The notes: generated by a model from the sequence alone, not told the origin. A stretch of DNA of 23,231 bases from Bacillota bacterium (GCA_023441625.1 JAEZOA010000021.1:1-23231), one strand, 5' to 3'. Positions 1-7,898 are shown, numbered from the stretch's first letter. Numbers and translations are program-made.

Positions 1-147
1 TGGAGGTACGCAATCAAATTATAACTGCATTTTGATTCTTTCTAGCTAAACTCCACGCCAACCTTTGGCATAAATAATAATGAAATTTATCGTGGAGGTA
101 CGCAATCAAATTATAACTGCATTTTGATTATTTTACGCTATCCTCCA
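1..147. repeat. Two tandem copies of a foldable repeat (period 92 bp)
   Basis: The first 37 bases (1-37) recur without a mismatch at 93-129. Similarity continues more weakly after that, with GCTA and CTCCA kept. Each copy can fold. The outer arms are TGGAG(G) and (C)CTCCA (1-6 with 51-55; 93-98 with 142-147). A short TA(C)GC/GCTA helix lies inside them, and an inner hairpin pairs ATCAAA with TTTGAT around an 11-base AT-rich loop. The arms stay paired although the linkers differ between copies, which suggests the structure matters. The array may extend beyond the left edge. No gene is visible in this stretch. I do not recognise the family. Confidence 0.75.
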
Positions 148-164
148 TTGAACTCAGTGCATAC

Positions 165-208
165 AAAAAAACGCTGCACATTTTACAATTATTGTAATAT
201 ACGCAGCG
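165..208 (-). terminator. Intrinsic terminator of the first membrane-protein gene
   Basis: Read on the minus strand, CGCTGC (208-203) pairs with GCAGCG (177-172). Most of the AT-rich interior also pairs (ATTACAAT with ATTGTAA). Seven T residues follow. It lies 26 bases after the stop codon of the gene ending at 235, which fits a rho-independent terminator. Confidence 0.85.
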
Positions 209-234
209 ACCATTTTCAATTTATTTCTCAATAT

Positions 235-768
235 CTAAATTTTCAATTTTGCCTTCAGCTGTGATGCATAAAATCTTATAAATAATGTATATACATAGTC
301 ATAAACTATAAAAACCACCTCTAATATAGCAGCAATTATATATATCGGCTTGGCAAGGTTGATTCCACTAAGTATCAACTCCTTAAGGAAAAACAACCCA
401 AAGAACAAACATATATTGAAATAAACCAACTTCAGAACATACTCTAATACCCTACTGCTTAGCCTTTCAATATAAAGCTTTATAAGCCCATACAATCCAA
501 AAAACACAACAAACGGTATAACTTCGAGTCTTGGTACTAAAATAACTGACAATATACTAGAAGCTATATAAAACGCCCATCCCGCTTTTGTACCGAACTC
601 AATAATAATAACCGCAATAAATAAGGAGCTAATCGCATAAAGAGAAAGCACACTAGTGGGAAGAATAGATGCTAGAAATACACATATTACCGTGAACGCA
701 AGGAGAATACCACCTAATGCAATACCTTTTATTCTTTTATTGTTATTCACGCTGTAATTAACCTCCAT
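235..768 (-). CDS. Small integral membrane protein, unrecognised
   Basis: This is a 177-residue, very hydrophobic protein with about five or six predicted membrane segments. The first begins near residue 15 (IALGGILLAFTVICVF), and the others are separated by short charged loops. The tail is basic (QLKAKLKI). The overall shape resembles small clostridial membrane proteins such as ECF-transporter substrate subunits, but I see no diagnostic motif, so no function is assigned. The open frame runs upstream to 834, but I place the start at the ATG at 768. The same string GGACATAATTATG precedes the lipoprotein gene start at 22757, and residues before this Met do not look like protein. The ribosome site is weak (GGA, seven bases upstream). 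The gene follows the J-domain gene on the same strand, with 115 bases between them. Confidence 0.75.
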   Translation of the reverse strand: MEVNYSVNNNKRIKGIALGGILLAFTVICVFLASILPTSVLSLYAISSLFIAVIIIEFGTKAGWAFYIASSILSVILVPRLEVIPFVVFFGLYGLIKLYIERLSSRVLEYVLKLVYFNICLFFGLFFLKELILSGINLAKPIYIIAAILEVVFIVYDYVYTLFIRFYASQLKAKLKI

Positions 769-826
769 AATTATGTCCACGCCCCACATTTGGCACAAAA
801 CTCCATAAAGTACTAGCATGGACTGG
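766..826 (-). promoter_or_regulatory. Leader element shared with the lipoprotein gene at 22757
   Basis: The 40 bases before this gene's start align with those before the solute-binding lipoprotein gene (22757-22797). GGACATAATTATG is identical, then CCCC and CATTT blocks are kept, with a small insertion. Further upstream a CCATGC block also matches. In this copy, AGTCCATGC (about 815-823) can pair with GCGTGGAC (782-775), one G-U wobble included. That pairing would cover the only plausible ribosome site. It may be a regulatory leader, but I recognise no known riboswitch. Confidence 0.45.
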
Positions 827-883
827 GTCCCCATTTTTTTACTATATTAGTCTTTCAACCTTCATTACTGTGATTACAAACTA

Positions 884-1507
884 TTAGCAGCAGCCTATCA
901 TATCTCCGCCACAACACTCACACATGGAATCGGCACACCATAGACCTAGGCAAATATCACAAAAGCTTCCTCCACCGCCGTAACCCCTATTAGTTGCATT
1001 ACCACGATACATATTATTATTTGAATTCATTCTATTAAGGGTACTTCTATACTCGAAATTAGAAGGATCCATATTAACTGCTTGTTTAATATTCATGACA
1101 GCCTCATTATACCAGCCTTTTTTCATAAATACTAATCCACGTAAATAAAACCATTCAGCATTTCTATTCCCAATACTCTCAAGTATTGACTCAGCCTGTG
1201 CTACATTGCCATTGTTTATATGCATTCTTACCTGTCTAAAACCATCACTGCCACCTGTACTATTATTTGTAGTGGAACTTCTTCCATTCCATCCATTACT
1301 GGCATTAGTACTCTGCCCCTTTGTCAAATAATCGTAAGCTTCATTTACTTCTCTGAGCTTTTCTTCTGCTAGCTTAGAAAGAGGGTTATCTTGATATTGA
1401 TCAGGATGGTATTTCTTAACCTGTTCTCTATATGCTTTTTTTATTTCTTCCTCTGAAGCTCCTTCTTTAACTCCCAGTACTTCATATGGGTTTTTCACCT
1501 TTTCCAC
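884..1507 (-). CDS. J-domain protein with TPR-like region and cysteine-rich tail
   Basis: The 207-residue product begins with a J domain (residues 5-65) carrying the HPD signature at 34-36, so it should stimulate an Hsp70 (DnaK) ATPase. A polar Asn/Ser/Gly linker follows (65-90). Next is a helical TPR-like stretch (about 92-160; FYLRGLVFMKKGWYNEAV is typical of one repeat). The last 25 residues hold nine cysteines (CDIC, CECC, GCC), probably a metal site or membrane-proximal tail. There is no G/F-rich region or DnaJ-type zinc finger, so this is a specialised type-III J protein, not DnaJ. The start is GTG and overlaps the end of the DUF5685 gene by 26 bases, which suggests translational coupling. 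A GGAG lies only two bases upstream of this GTG, so the in-frame GTG at 1498 is a real alternative. Confidence 0.85.
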   Translation of the reverse strand: MEKVKNPYEVLGVKEGASEEEIKKAYREQVKKYHPDQYQDNPLSKLAEEKLREVNEAYDYLTKGQSTNASNGWNGRSSTTNNSTGGSDGFRQVRMHINNGNVAQAESILESIGNRNAEWFYLRGLVFMKKGWYNEAVMNIKQAVNMDPSNFEYRSTLNRMNSNNNMYRGNATNRGYGGGGSFCDICLGLWCADSMCECCGGDMIGCC

Positions 1508-2360
1508 AACTCCTCTGGCCTAATATTTTGTCAGTCTTGCTTAACATGCCTATATATAAAATGTTTTCTAGAATTCCTTTATTTTCATTTGTCTCTAAAA
1601 GTTCATATGCTTTTGACGTTTCACCTAAGCAGTACAATAAATTAAACTCTACTTGTTGCTTTATTTCATATTTAAAATCACAAATATCATTACCATTATA
1701 TTTGAAATGAGTCAATAATGGATTGTAGCTAGAATTTTTTATATCATCCTCTAAATCATCAAAAGCATCAATTAAATATATCCATTTCCCAAGATTATAG
1801 CCCATCCATCTTAAAATTTGTCTGGTTTTCTCATCTAGGTCTTCATAGTCCAAAACCTCTTCCATTAACTTTGCAAAAGGCTCTGCAGCAATGTCGATTG
1901 AGTCACATTTAGCATCTTCAAGAAGAGAGAGTTCCTCTAATCTTTTGTTTATTATAGCACATTTTGTTGGATATTCTACCATCAACTTTTTATATGCTTT
2001 TTTAAGCCCTAGCATACCGGCTAAAGCCACCTTTGATTTATCATCCTTCCACTTATCCTTAATATTATTATACGCTAATATTATATTTATGTCGGAAGAA
2101 TAATCAATAATTTCATTATAGGCCACAAATGATTTTTTTGCAGGATGTACAATACACCGTTCTCTTTCAATTTTAGTATTAATATTTAGTATTGAGCATA
2201 ATAGCATGGCTAAAAATGCAGCGTCATAGGTTAAGGTCATTCTTTTTATTTGTCCATGTCTTTTACCTATGGATTTACAGACCCCACAGTAATATGCACG
2301 ATAAATATCAAATTCCTTTATTTTCAGTTCGGGTTTTTCTGGCATAATATATCCAAACAT
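1482..2360 (-). CDS. DUF5685 family protein
   Basis: The 292-residue protein matches DUF5685 proteins by its opening MFGYIMPEKPELKIKEFDIY and the following YYCGVCKSIGKRHG. A CGxC pair lies near residues 25-28, and the rest is a helical domain with acidic patches (WIYLIDAFDDLEDD, about 195-208) that recalls the Asp-rich helices of isoprenoid-synthase folds. I know no established function for the family. An excellent ribosome site (GGAGG, five bases before ATG) fixes the start. It overlaps the J-domain gene downstream. In clostridia these two families are, as far as I recall, often neighbours, which suggests a shared chaperone-type job; that link is inference. Confidence 0.85.
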   Translation of the reverse strand: MFGYIMPEKPELKIKEFDIYRAYYCGVCKSIGKRHGQIKRMTLTYDAAFLAMLLCSILNINTKIERERCIVHPAKKSFVAYNEIIDYSSDINIILAYNNIKDKWKDDKSKVALAGMLGLKKAYKKLMVEYPTKCAIINKRLEELSLLEDAKCDSIDIAAEPFAKLMEEVLDYEDLDEKTRQILRWMGYNLGKWIYLIDAFDDLEDDIKNSSYNPLLTHFKYNGNDICDFKYEIKQQVEFNLLYCLGETSKAYELLETNENKGILENILYIGMLSKTDKILGQRSCGKGEKPI

Positions 2361-2377
2361 TAGATCCTCCGAATTAA

Positions 2378-2383
2378 ATTATA
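2378..2383 (-). promoter_or_regulatory. Likely -10 box for the DUF5685/J-protein genes
   Basis: A perfect TATAAT on the minus strand lies 17 bases before the start codon and just ahead of the GGAGG. The -35 region at 17-base spacing is poor (ATAAAT). The whole region is AT-rich, so this is tentative. Confidence 0.35.
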
Positions 2384-2427
2384 CAACAAAATTATTACTA
2401 ATTTATTAACATTTTAATTTTATCTTT

Positions 2428-2462
2428 AAAAAAATTAAAGGCACACCATTATGTGTACCTTT
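2428..2462 (-). terminator. Terminator after pgsA
   Basis: On the minus strand, AAAGGTACAC pairs with GTGTGCCTTT (one A/C mismatch) around a six-base loop, and a seven-T run follows two bases later. It lies 54 bases downstream of the pgsA stop and separates it from the DUF5685 promoter. Confidence 0.75.
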
Positions 2463-2516
2463 TATAACCTAATATTATATACTTATATTTGCATTATCAA
2501 GAATATTTAATACTTA

Positions 2517-3092
2517 CTAATTATTACTTTCATTTAAACCTGAATCATAATTCTTGGAAAACTTTAAATAAATAATTATATACATTAGTAAAGCAAATAG
2601 TGTACTTACAACAGCTATTCCAAGTGCTACCTTTATAGCAATAGAAGTGAAGCTATTACTGAGACTATCTAAACTAAGAATAATGGTCGCAAGTATAGCA
2701 AAATAAAAAATTACAGTTGCCAGCTTACCATACCAATTTGCTCCAATAACCGTCTTGCCTTTTCTATATAGCATAATGCCACCGAGCAACATTAGAAATT
2801 CTTTTATAACAACAATACCAAGCACAACAATTGGTATATAATCTCGAATAACCAAAAAAGTCAATGCTGTTATTTGCATTAGCTTATCAGCTAAAGGGTC
2901 GAAGAATTTACCCCATTTTGTTATCAAGTTATATTTTCTTGCAATATAACCATCAATAATATCAGTAAAACCACCTAAAGTAAAAAGTATTATAGCAATA
3001 GTATACTTTTCATAATATATAAAATATCCAAGAAATGGGACAATAATAAGCCTTAGCGTAGTTAATAAATTCGGAATATTTTTTGTTATCAC
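2517..3092 (-). CDS. pgsA: CDP-diacylglycerol-glycerol-3-phosphate phosphatidyltransferase-like
   Basis: The 191-residue membrane enzyme has the complete CDP-alcohol phosphatidyltransferase signature: D44, D47-G48, A51-R52, G61, D65 and D69, in the spacing DxxDGxxARx8GxxxDxxxD. These aspartates bind the metal ions that activate transfer of a phosphatidyl group from CDP-diacylglycerol. Length, start (NIPNLLTTLRL) and about five membrane segments fit PgsA, which makes phosphatidylglycerol phosphate at the cytoplasmic membrane. Other family members (cardiolipin or phosphatidylserine synthases) are not excluded by motif alone, but the N-terminus favours PgsA. The start is GTG, seven bases after AGGTGG. 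A promoter lies just upstream, and the gene has its own terminator. Confidence 0.9.
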   Translation of the reverse strand: MITKNIPNLLTTLRLIIVPFLGYFIYYEKYTIAIILFTLGGFTDIIDGYIARKYNLITKWGKFFDPLADKLMQITALTFLVIRDYIPIVVLGIVVIKEFLMLLGGIMLYRKGKTVIGANWYGKLATVIFYFAILATIILSLDSLSNSFTSIAIKVALGIAVVSTLFALLMYIIIYLKFSKNYDSGLNESNN

Positions 3093-3115
3093 CAGAACAC
3101 CACCTGATTTACTTA

Positions 3116-3144
3116 ATTATATTTGAATTAAATGGAACAAACAA
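3116..3144 (-). promoter_or_regulatory. Sigma-A-type promoter of pgsA
   Basis: On the minus strand, TTGTTT (3144-3139) and a perfect TATAAT (3121-3116) are separated by exactly 17 bases. The -10 lies 23 bases before the GTG start. The -35 matches only its TTG half well. Confidence 0.55.
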
Positions 3145-3257
3145 GTACACATAGTCTATCATAAAGTAATAAAGTAATGCAATATTTTGTTGTTTTTTCT
3201 CTAATATTACCTCTTTATCCCAGTAGTTGTGACAATTCTCTATTAACTGGCAGTTTC

Positions 3258-3689
3258 TTAATCAGTTTCCTCAGCAGCATTTATACTTATTATATGATAA
3301 AGTTCTGGAAAGTGTTTCAGCAAATTTAAGGGTTTTAAAACAGTATTTGTCCATACATGGGCCGTTTCACCAGTAGTTATTGGTTTTTCCATATCCTGCT
3401 CTTTGAATATTTCATAATAAAAAATCAACCTAGACTTTGAGTAACTTTTAATACTAGTTCTTACAACAATCTTATCCTCATAGGTCGAAGAGTTTATAAA
3501 CTTACATTTTAGTTCTACTAATGGTAAAATAATGCCTTTTTCTTCAACACTAGAATAGGATATTCCACATTTTTTTATAAACTCAGTTCTACCTGCTTCA
3601 AACCAAACTGGATAATTAGAATGATGTACAATTCCCATTCTATCAGTTTCTGCATACCTTACAGTTAGTGGTGTATCAACATAAATCAT
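3258..3689 (-). CDS. Acyl-CoA thioesterase, hot-dog fold (YbgC/4HBT family)
   Basis: The 143-residue protein carries the 4-hydroxybenzoyl-CoA thioesterase signature near its start: YAETDRMGIVHHSNYPVWFE. D16 occupies the catalytic aspartate position (DxxGxVxxxxY), and the following helix ends in the conserved WFE. Such enzymes hydrolyse acyl-CoA or acyl-ACP thioesters; the substrate cannot be told from sequence. Length is normal for a single hot-dog domain. The start is supported by GAGAGG eight bases before the ATG. It sits 109 bases beyond the dnaE-mtrB operon end, behind a hairpin terminator, so it is probably transcribed separately. Its neighbour pgsA hints at lipid metabolism, but the two are not tightly linked. 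Confidence 0.88.
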   Translation of the reverse strand: MIYVDTPLTVRYAETDRMGIVHHSNYPVWFEAGRTEFIKKCGISYSSVEEKGIILPLVELKCKFINSSTYEDKIVVRTSIKSYSKSRLIFYYEIFKEQDMEKPITTGETAHVWTNTVLKPLNLLKHFPELYHIISINAAEETD

Positions 3690-3752
3690 ATTTATTTCCT
3701 CTCGTCTCCACTATATAAAATAGTATTTTTATAATTTTAAAGCAAAATAATA

Positions 3753-3777
3753 GCTTCGAGCAAAATATGCGCGAAGC
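3753..3777 (-). terminator. Hairpin terminator after the dnaE-mtrB operon
   Basis: GCTTCG and CGAAGC form a perfect six-pair stem, extended by GC/GC across a one-base mismatch. On the minus strand it is followed by an interrupted T-rich stretch (TATTATTTT). It lies 21 bases after the stop of the 67-residue gene. Confidence 0.65.
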
Positions 3778-3798
3778 CATCATACATTTTTAACTCTA

Positions 3799-4002
3799 TT
3801 AATAACCTGTTTCTATGATAACACTATGTGCTTCCTCTACCTCTGCCTCAGGAACAAGAACTTCAAAGTAATTATCATTGTTTTCATGATTTTTGCTTAT
3901 TGGCCTTAGCTTCACAAGAATACCTTCATTGGACAAAAGCTCATGCAGTTGATTTGCTACTTCTTTGCTTTGGGCCATATATACCACTGTCCACATTATC
4001 AT
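3799..4002 (-). CDS. 67-residue conserved-looking protein of unknown function
   Basis: The short protein has an alternating pattern that suggests a ferredoxin-like alpha/beta fold: WTVVYMAQ (strand), SKEVANQLHELLSNEG (helix), ILVKLRPI (strand), YFEVLVPEAEVEEAHSVI (strand and helix). Length and pattern resemble DUF2007-type small domains. I recall clostridial relatives carrying an unsupported glutamate decarboxylase label; the sequence is far too short for that enzyme. AAAGG eight bases upstream supports the first ATG; a second ATG two codons later is also possible. It is the last gene of the dnaE-mtrB operon, 20 bases after mtrB. It lacks the CxxC zinc motif of anti-TRAP, so no TRAP-antagonist role should be assumed. 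Confidence 0.8.
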   Translation of the reverse strand: MIMWTVVYMAQSKEVANQLHELLSNEGILVKLRPISKNHENNDNYFEVLVPEAEVEEAHSVIIETGY

Positions 4003-4022
4003 CTACACTACCTTTCAGATTG

Positions 4023-4256
4023 TTATTCACCACATTGAATAGTACCATATCTGCAATAAACTGTGGCCTTACCTCTAATTTTTATTGCAGAAGTATTCTC
4101 AGTAAATTGCGCTAATAGCAATTCACCCTTATCAAGCTTCTCAGTATGATGAAATTTAGTATCTCTTCCTCGTGTTAAACCGATAATAGTAACTCCGCTT
4201 TCCTCTGCTTTAATAGCAACATACTCACCGGAAATCTTATCTTCTAGGCTGTCCAT
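4023..4256 (-). CDS. mtrB: Tryptophan RNA-binding attenuation protein (TRAP)
   Basis: The 77-residue protein aligns along its length with Bacillus subtilis TRAP: IGLTRG, DTKFHH, EKLDKGE, AQFT and TSAIK-RG are all present. TRAP forms an 11-subunit ring that, when loaded with tryptophan, wraps RNA carrying (G/U)AG triplets and so controls trp genes. The RNA-binding residues K37, K56 and R58 of the Bacillus protein correspond to K40, K59 and R61 here. The tryptophan-pocket threonines T25 and T30 correspond to T28 and T33. All are kept, so it should be functional. The last ten residues diverge. GAGGTGG sits four bases before the ATG. It lies 66 bases downstream of dnaE on the same strand. No trp gene is in the window, so its targets lie elsewhere. 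Confidence 0.95.
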   Translation of the reverse strand: MDSLEDKISGEYVAIKAEESGVTIIGLTRGRDTKFHHTEKLDKGELLLAQFTENTSAIKIRGKATVYCRYGTIQCGE

Positions 4257-4322
4257 TTAACCACCTCGACATTTATATTATATTATTTTCCACCAAAAAT
4301 CAATATTAAGCACTGTATTATG

Positions 4323-7300
4323 TTATTTTAAACTTATATTTTCCTTTCCCAAACGACATTCCAGCTCTTCCATTATAACATTATTGACATCAATCCAATA
4401 TTGCCTATCAAGTTTTATAAATTTATTTTCATTTTTATTTTTGATATAAGTAGGGGTCATTCCACTAAAGTACTTGAGCAATGCTCTTAAAGCGGTACCT
4501 TCCTCCTTTGATAGCTTATTCTCAAAAGTCATATAAAGCCCCTTTTCCTCTAAATGTTTTATAGGAAATACTTCTTCACATATTATCTTAGGAGCCTCAT
4601 CTTCTCTCAAACTAAGTCTTCCTTTTACTATAACTACACTTTCAGGTTGCAGCAATTGAGAATACTTTTCAAAAACAGTTGGAAATACTATCAATTCCAT
4701 AGTTCCGAACAAATCTTCAAGACCGATAAAAGCCATGAGATTGTTATTCTTGGTGGTCTTTGTCTTTCTTGAATTAATAATCCCACCAACAGTTACTGCC
4801 ATTGAATCTTTGAGCTTTTTGATTTCCAGTTCAATGTCATTTGAATTTTCATCATTGCTATTTATAAACAAGTCCTTACTGTACAAATTTATGTTATTAT
4901 CAAGTATGCTCTGGTATTCACTTAAGGGATGTCCAGAAACATAGAGTCCTAGCATCTCCTTCTCCATTGCAAGCAGAACATTTGGCGGATACTCCTTAAT
5001 ATCTGGATATTCCTCTTGTAACGCTTCCTGTGGCTCTTGCATTAAGTCAAATATAGACATCTGTCCGTCCATATTCTTCTTCCGTTCTTGTGATATGCCA
5101 TCAAGGAAACGCTCATAAACCGCAATAAGCTTTGATCTATATACCTTTAAGGAATCAAAGGCCCCACTTTTAATAAGACTCTCTATGCATCTCTTATTGA
5201 CATCATGACCCTCTATTCTTTGACAGAAATCAAGAAATGACGTAAAATCACTATTTTGGGTGCGTTCGTTTATCACTGAAGTTATTGCATTTTCTCCAAC
5301 ATTTTTTATTGCAGCAAGCCCGAACCGTATTTTTTTGTTCACAACAGTAAATTTAACATTACTTTCATTCACATCTGGAGGTAATACTTGTATATTTAGC
5401 ACTCTACATTCATTTACATACTGAGATACTTTATCACTTGAGCCTAAAAAGCTATTTAATGAAGCGGCTAAAAATTCAGTTGGGTAATAATACTTAAGCC
5501 AGGCTGTCTGATAAGCTACCACAGCATATGCCGCTGCATGTGATTTATTAAAGGCATAGCTTGCAAAATCCATCATTTCATCAAATATTTTATTTGCTGT
5601 AACCTCATCAACACCATTTTTAACAGCACCCTTTACAACCTCATTCCCAGCCTCATCAATAATACCATAAATGAAATTCTTACGTTCTTCCTGCATAACA
5701 GAAATTTTCTTCTTGGACATAGCACGTCTTACAAGGTCAGATCTTCCCATAGAGTAGCCTGCCAATTCTCTAACAATTTGCATTACCTGTTCTTGATAAA
5801 CCATGCACCCATAGGTAACATTAAGAATGCTCTCTAGTAGAGGATGCGCATATTTTATTCCTTTTGGATTATTTTTATTTTTAATATATCTTGGTATCTG
5901 GTCCATTGGACCAGGTCTATATAAGGAAATGCCAGCAATAATATCCTCCAGTGAGTTTGGCTGCAAGTCCTTCATAAACTGTGTCATTCCACCGCTTTCA
6001 AGCTGGAAAATACCAACAGTTTTACCTTCACCGAGCATTTTATATACATTAATATCCTCATAGTTTATTTTCATAATGTCTATTTTAGTATTATGTCCTT
6101 GCTCTATGAGTTCAATAGCATCCCTAATAACAGTTAGTGTTCGGAGTCCTAGAAAGTCCATTTTTAAAAGACCCAACTCCTCAAGCAGCCCCATTGTAAA
6201 TTGTGTAGTTACATTGTTTTCATTCATCTGTAATGGTACATATTCTACAATTGGTTCTTTAGAAATTACAACACCCGCTGCATGAGTAGAGGCATGGCGT
6301 TGTAAGCCCTCTAGACTTCTTGCAGTATCAATTAACAGTTTTGTCTGGTCCTCTAAATCATATTTCTTCTTAAGTTCTTGGCTTATTTCCATTGCTTTAT
6401 CAATAGTCATACCAATTTGGAAGGGAATCATTTTTGCAATGGCGTCCACCTCTCCATACGGGATATCCAACGCCCTTCCAACATCTCTAATTGCACCTCT
6501 AGCAGCCATTGTTCCAAAGGTGATTATTTGAGAAACTCTTTCTTTTCCATATTTTCTGATAACGTAATCAATAACCTCTTGTCTTCTTTCATAACAAAAG
6601 TCAATGTCTATATCAGGCATACTTATTCTCTCAGGATTTAAAAACCTCTCAAAAAGCAGATTATATTTTATTGGGTCAACACTAGTTATGCTCAAGCAGT
6701 AGGCAACTATACTTCCTGCCGCAGAACCTCTACCAGGTCCAACCATGATGTTATTTTCTCTTGCATACCTAATAAAATCCCAAACGATTAAAAAATAATC
6801 AACATATCCCATTTTTAAAATAACAGAAAGTTCGTACTCTAGTCTCTGAACTATATCCTCATCGCAATTCTCCGAATATTTTTCTGCCAGCCCTTTATAA
6901 CACCTTTCCCTTAAATATTCATAGGGTGTATAGCCCTCCTCAACATCAAAGCTCGGTAAATGAAGCTTTCCGAACTCCAGCTCAACATTGCACATTTGCG
7001 CTATCTTAACAGTGTTCTCAAGTGCTGCTTTAACATTTTTAAAGTGCTCATACATTTCTTCCGGCGACTTAATATACAATTCATCAGTGCTAAAGCGCAT
7101 TCTATTATCATCATTTATAGTTTTTCCAGTTTGTATACACAAGAGTATTTCATGGGATCTAGAAGATTCTTTTAGTAAATAGTGAGCATCATTTGTAGCA
7201 ACAAGTGGAATATCAAGCTCTCCAGAAAGTTTAATTAATTGGTTATTTACTAAATTCTGTTCACCTATTCCATTGTGTTGCAGCTCCAAATAGAAATTAT

Positions 7301-7805
7301 CCTGTCCAAATATGTTATTTAGCTTTTTTGCAAGCTCAATTGCCTTGTCGTAATCATTGTTTAAAAGAGCCGTAGGAATATCTCCAGACATGCAAGCACT
7401 AAGTGCAATAATACCCTCTGAGTATTTTTCAAGGGTTTCATAATCAACACGTGGCTTATAATAATAGCCCTCTGTGCACCCCAAAGTCACTATTTTCATC
7501 AAGTTTTTATAGCCTGTATTGTTTTTAGCCAATAATACCAAATGTCCATAATCAGAATCTACTCCCGCCTGCTTGTCATACATACTTCTTTTTGCTGTAT
7601 ATACTTCGCAGCCTAATATAGGCTTTATACCATTTTTCTTAGCTTCCTTATAGAATTCAACAACACCATACATAACTCCGTGATCGGTTATGGCACAGCT
7701 ATCCATTCCTAACTCTTTTACCCTCTGTACTACATCAGTTATTCTATTTGCCCCATCTAGCAGGCTATATTGTGTATGCAAGTGCAGGTGTACAAACTTT
7801 CCCAT
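4323..7805 (-). CDS. dnaE: DNA polymerase III alpha subunit, DnaE type
   Basis: The 1160-residue replicative polymerase starts with a PHP domain (FVHLHLHTQYSLLDG, paired histidines H6/H8). It continues into the C-family polymerase core, with GPGRGSAAGSIVAYCL near residue 355 and the catalytic PDIDIDF near 396-402. Then come fingers and helix-hairpin-helix segments. An internal beta-clamp-binding motif (QMSIF) sits near 915, and an OB-fold region (MAVTVGGIINSRKTK) near 1000. There is no PolC-type proofreading domain. In low-GC Gram-positives DnaE usually works beside PolC. The start is supported by GGGGAG six bases upstream. It appears to lead an operon with mtrB and a 67-residue gene. Confidence 0.97.
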   Translation of the reverse strand: MGKFVHLHLHTQYSLLDGANRITDVVQRVKELGMDSCAITDHGVMYGVVEFYKEAKKNGIKPILGCEVYTAKRSMYDKQAGVDSDYGHLVLLAKNNTGYKNLMKIVTLGCTEGYYYKPRVDYETLEKYSEGIIALSACMSGDIPTALLNNDYDKAIELAKKLNNIFGQDNFYLELQHNGIGEQNLVNNQLIKLSGELDIPLVATNDAHYLLKESSRSHEILLCIQTGKTINDDNRMRFSTDELYIKSPEEMYEHFKNVKAALENTVKIAQMCNVELEFGKLHLPSFDVEEGYTPYEYLRERCYKGLAEKYSENCDEDIVQRLEYELSVILKMGYVDYFLIVWDFIRYARENNIMVGPGRGSAAGSIVAYCLSITSVDPIKYNLLFERFLNPERISMPDIDIDFCYERRQEVIDYVIRKYGKERVSQIITFGTMAARGAIRDVGRALDIPYGEVDAIAKMIPFQIGMTIDKAMEISQELKKKYDLEDQTKLLIDTARSLEGLQRHASTHAAGVVISKEPIVEYVPLQMNENNVTTQFTMGLLEELGLLKMDFLGLRTLTVIRDAIELIEQGHNTKIDIMKINYEDINVYKMLGEGKTVGIFQLESGGMTQFMKDLQPNSLEDIIAGISLYRPGPMDQIPRYIKNKNNPKGIKYAHPLLESILNVTYGCMVYQEQVMQIVRELAGYSMGRSDLVRRAMSKKKISVMQEERKNFIYGIIDEAGNEVVKGAVKNGVDEVTANKIFDEMMDFASYAFNKSHAAAYAVVAYQTAWLKYYYPTEFLAASLNSFLGSSDKVSQYVNECRVLNIQVLPPDVNESNVKFTVVNKKIRFGLAAIKNVGENAITSVINERTQNSDFTSFLDFCQRIEGHDVNKRCIESLIKSGAFDSLKVYRSKLIAVYERFLDGISQERKKNMDGQMSIFDLMQEPQEALQEEYPDIKEYPPNVLLAMEKEMLGLYVSGHPLSEYQSILDNNINLYSKDLFINSNDENSNDIELEIKKLKDSMAVTVGGIINSRKTKTTKNNNLMAFIGLEDLFGTMELIVFPTVFEKYSQLLQPESVVIVKGRLSLREDEAPKIICEEVFPIKHLEEKGLYMTFENKLSKEEGTALRALLKYFSGMTPTYIKNKNENKFIKLDRQYWIDVNNVIMEELECRLGKENISLK

Positions 7806-7889
7806 TTCGTTCTCCCCAAGTTTAAATCAGCTTATTTTCACTATATATTTGTTATATGTATTTTTTCGCTTGAACTTCATTTTTTCTTA

Positions 7890-7898
7890 ATTATAACA
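7890..7898 (-). promoter_or_regulatory. Extended -10 promoter for dnaE
   Basis: The minus strand reads TGTTATAAT, a perfect extended -10 (TGnTATAAT), 84 bases before the dnaE ATG. No good -35 is visible, as expected for extended -10 promoters. Confidence 0.5.

Noticed and set aside
1..147. CRISPR array
   Set aside because: Only two units, a 37-base repeat with 55-base spacing that is itself partly conserved, and no cas genes. The paired arms argue for a structured repeat.
235..834. Longer form of the first membrane protein (199 residues)
   Set aside because: The extra 22 residues read through the leader shared with the lipoprotein gene; that sharing is at DNA level and ends at the inner ATG.
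3690..3713. TRAP-binding site over the ribosome site of the thioesterase gene
   Set aside because: TAG-GAG-GAG occurs with two-base spacers next to mtrB, but only three triplets are present; known sites have about nine to eleven, and GAG is common in ribosome sites.
3799..4002. Anti-TRAP or glutamate decarboxylase
   Set aside because: Anti-TRAP needs a CxxCxGxG-type zinc motif, and this protein has no cysteine. At 67 residues it cannot be a decarboxylase.
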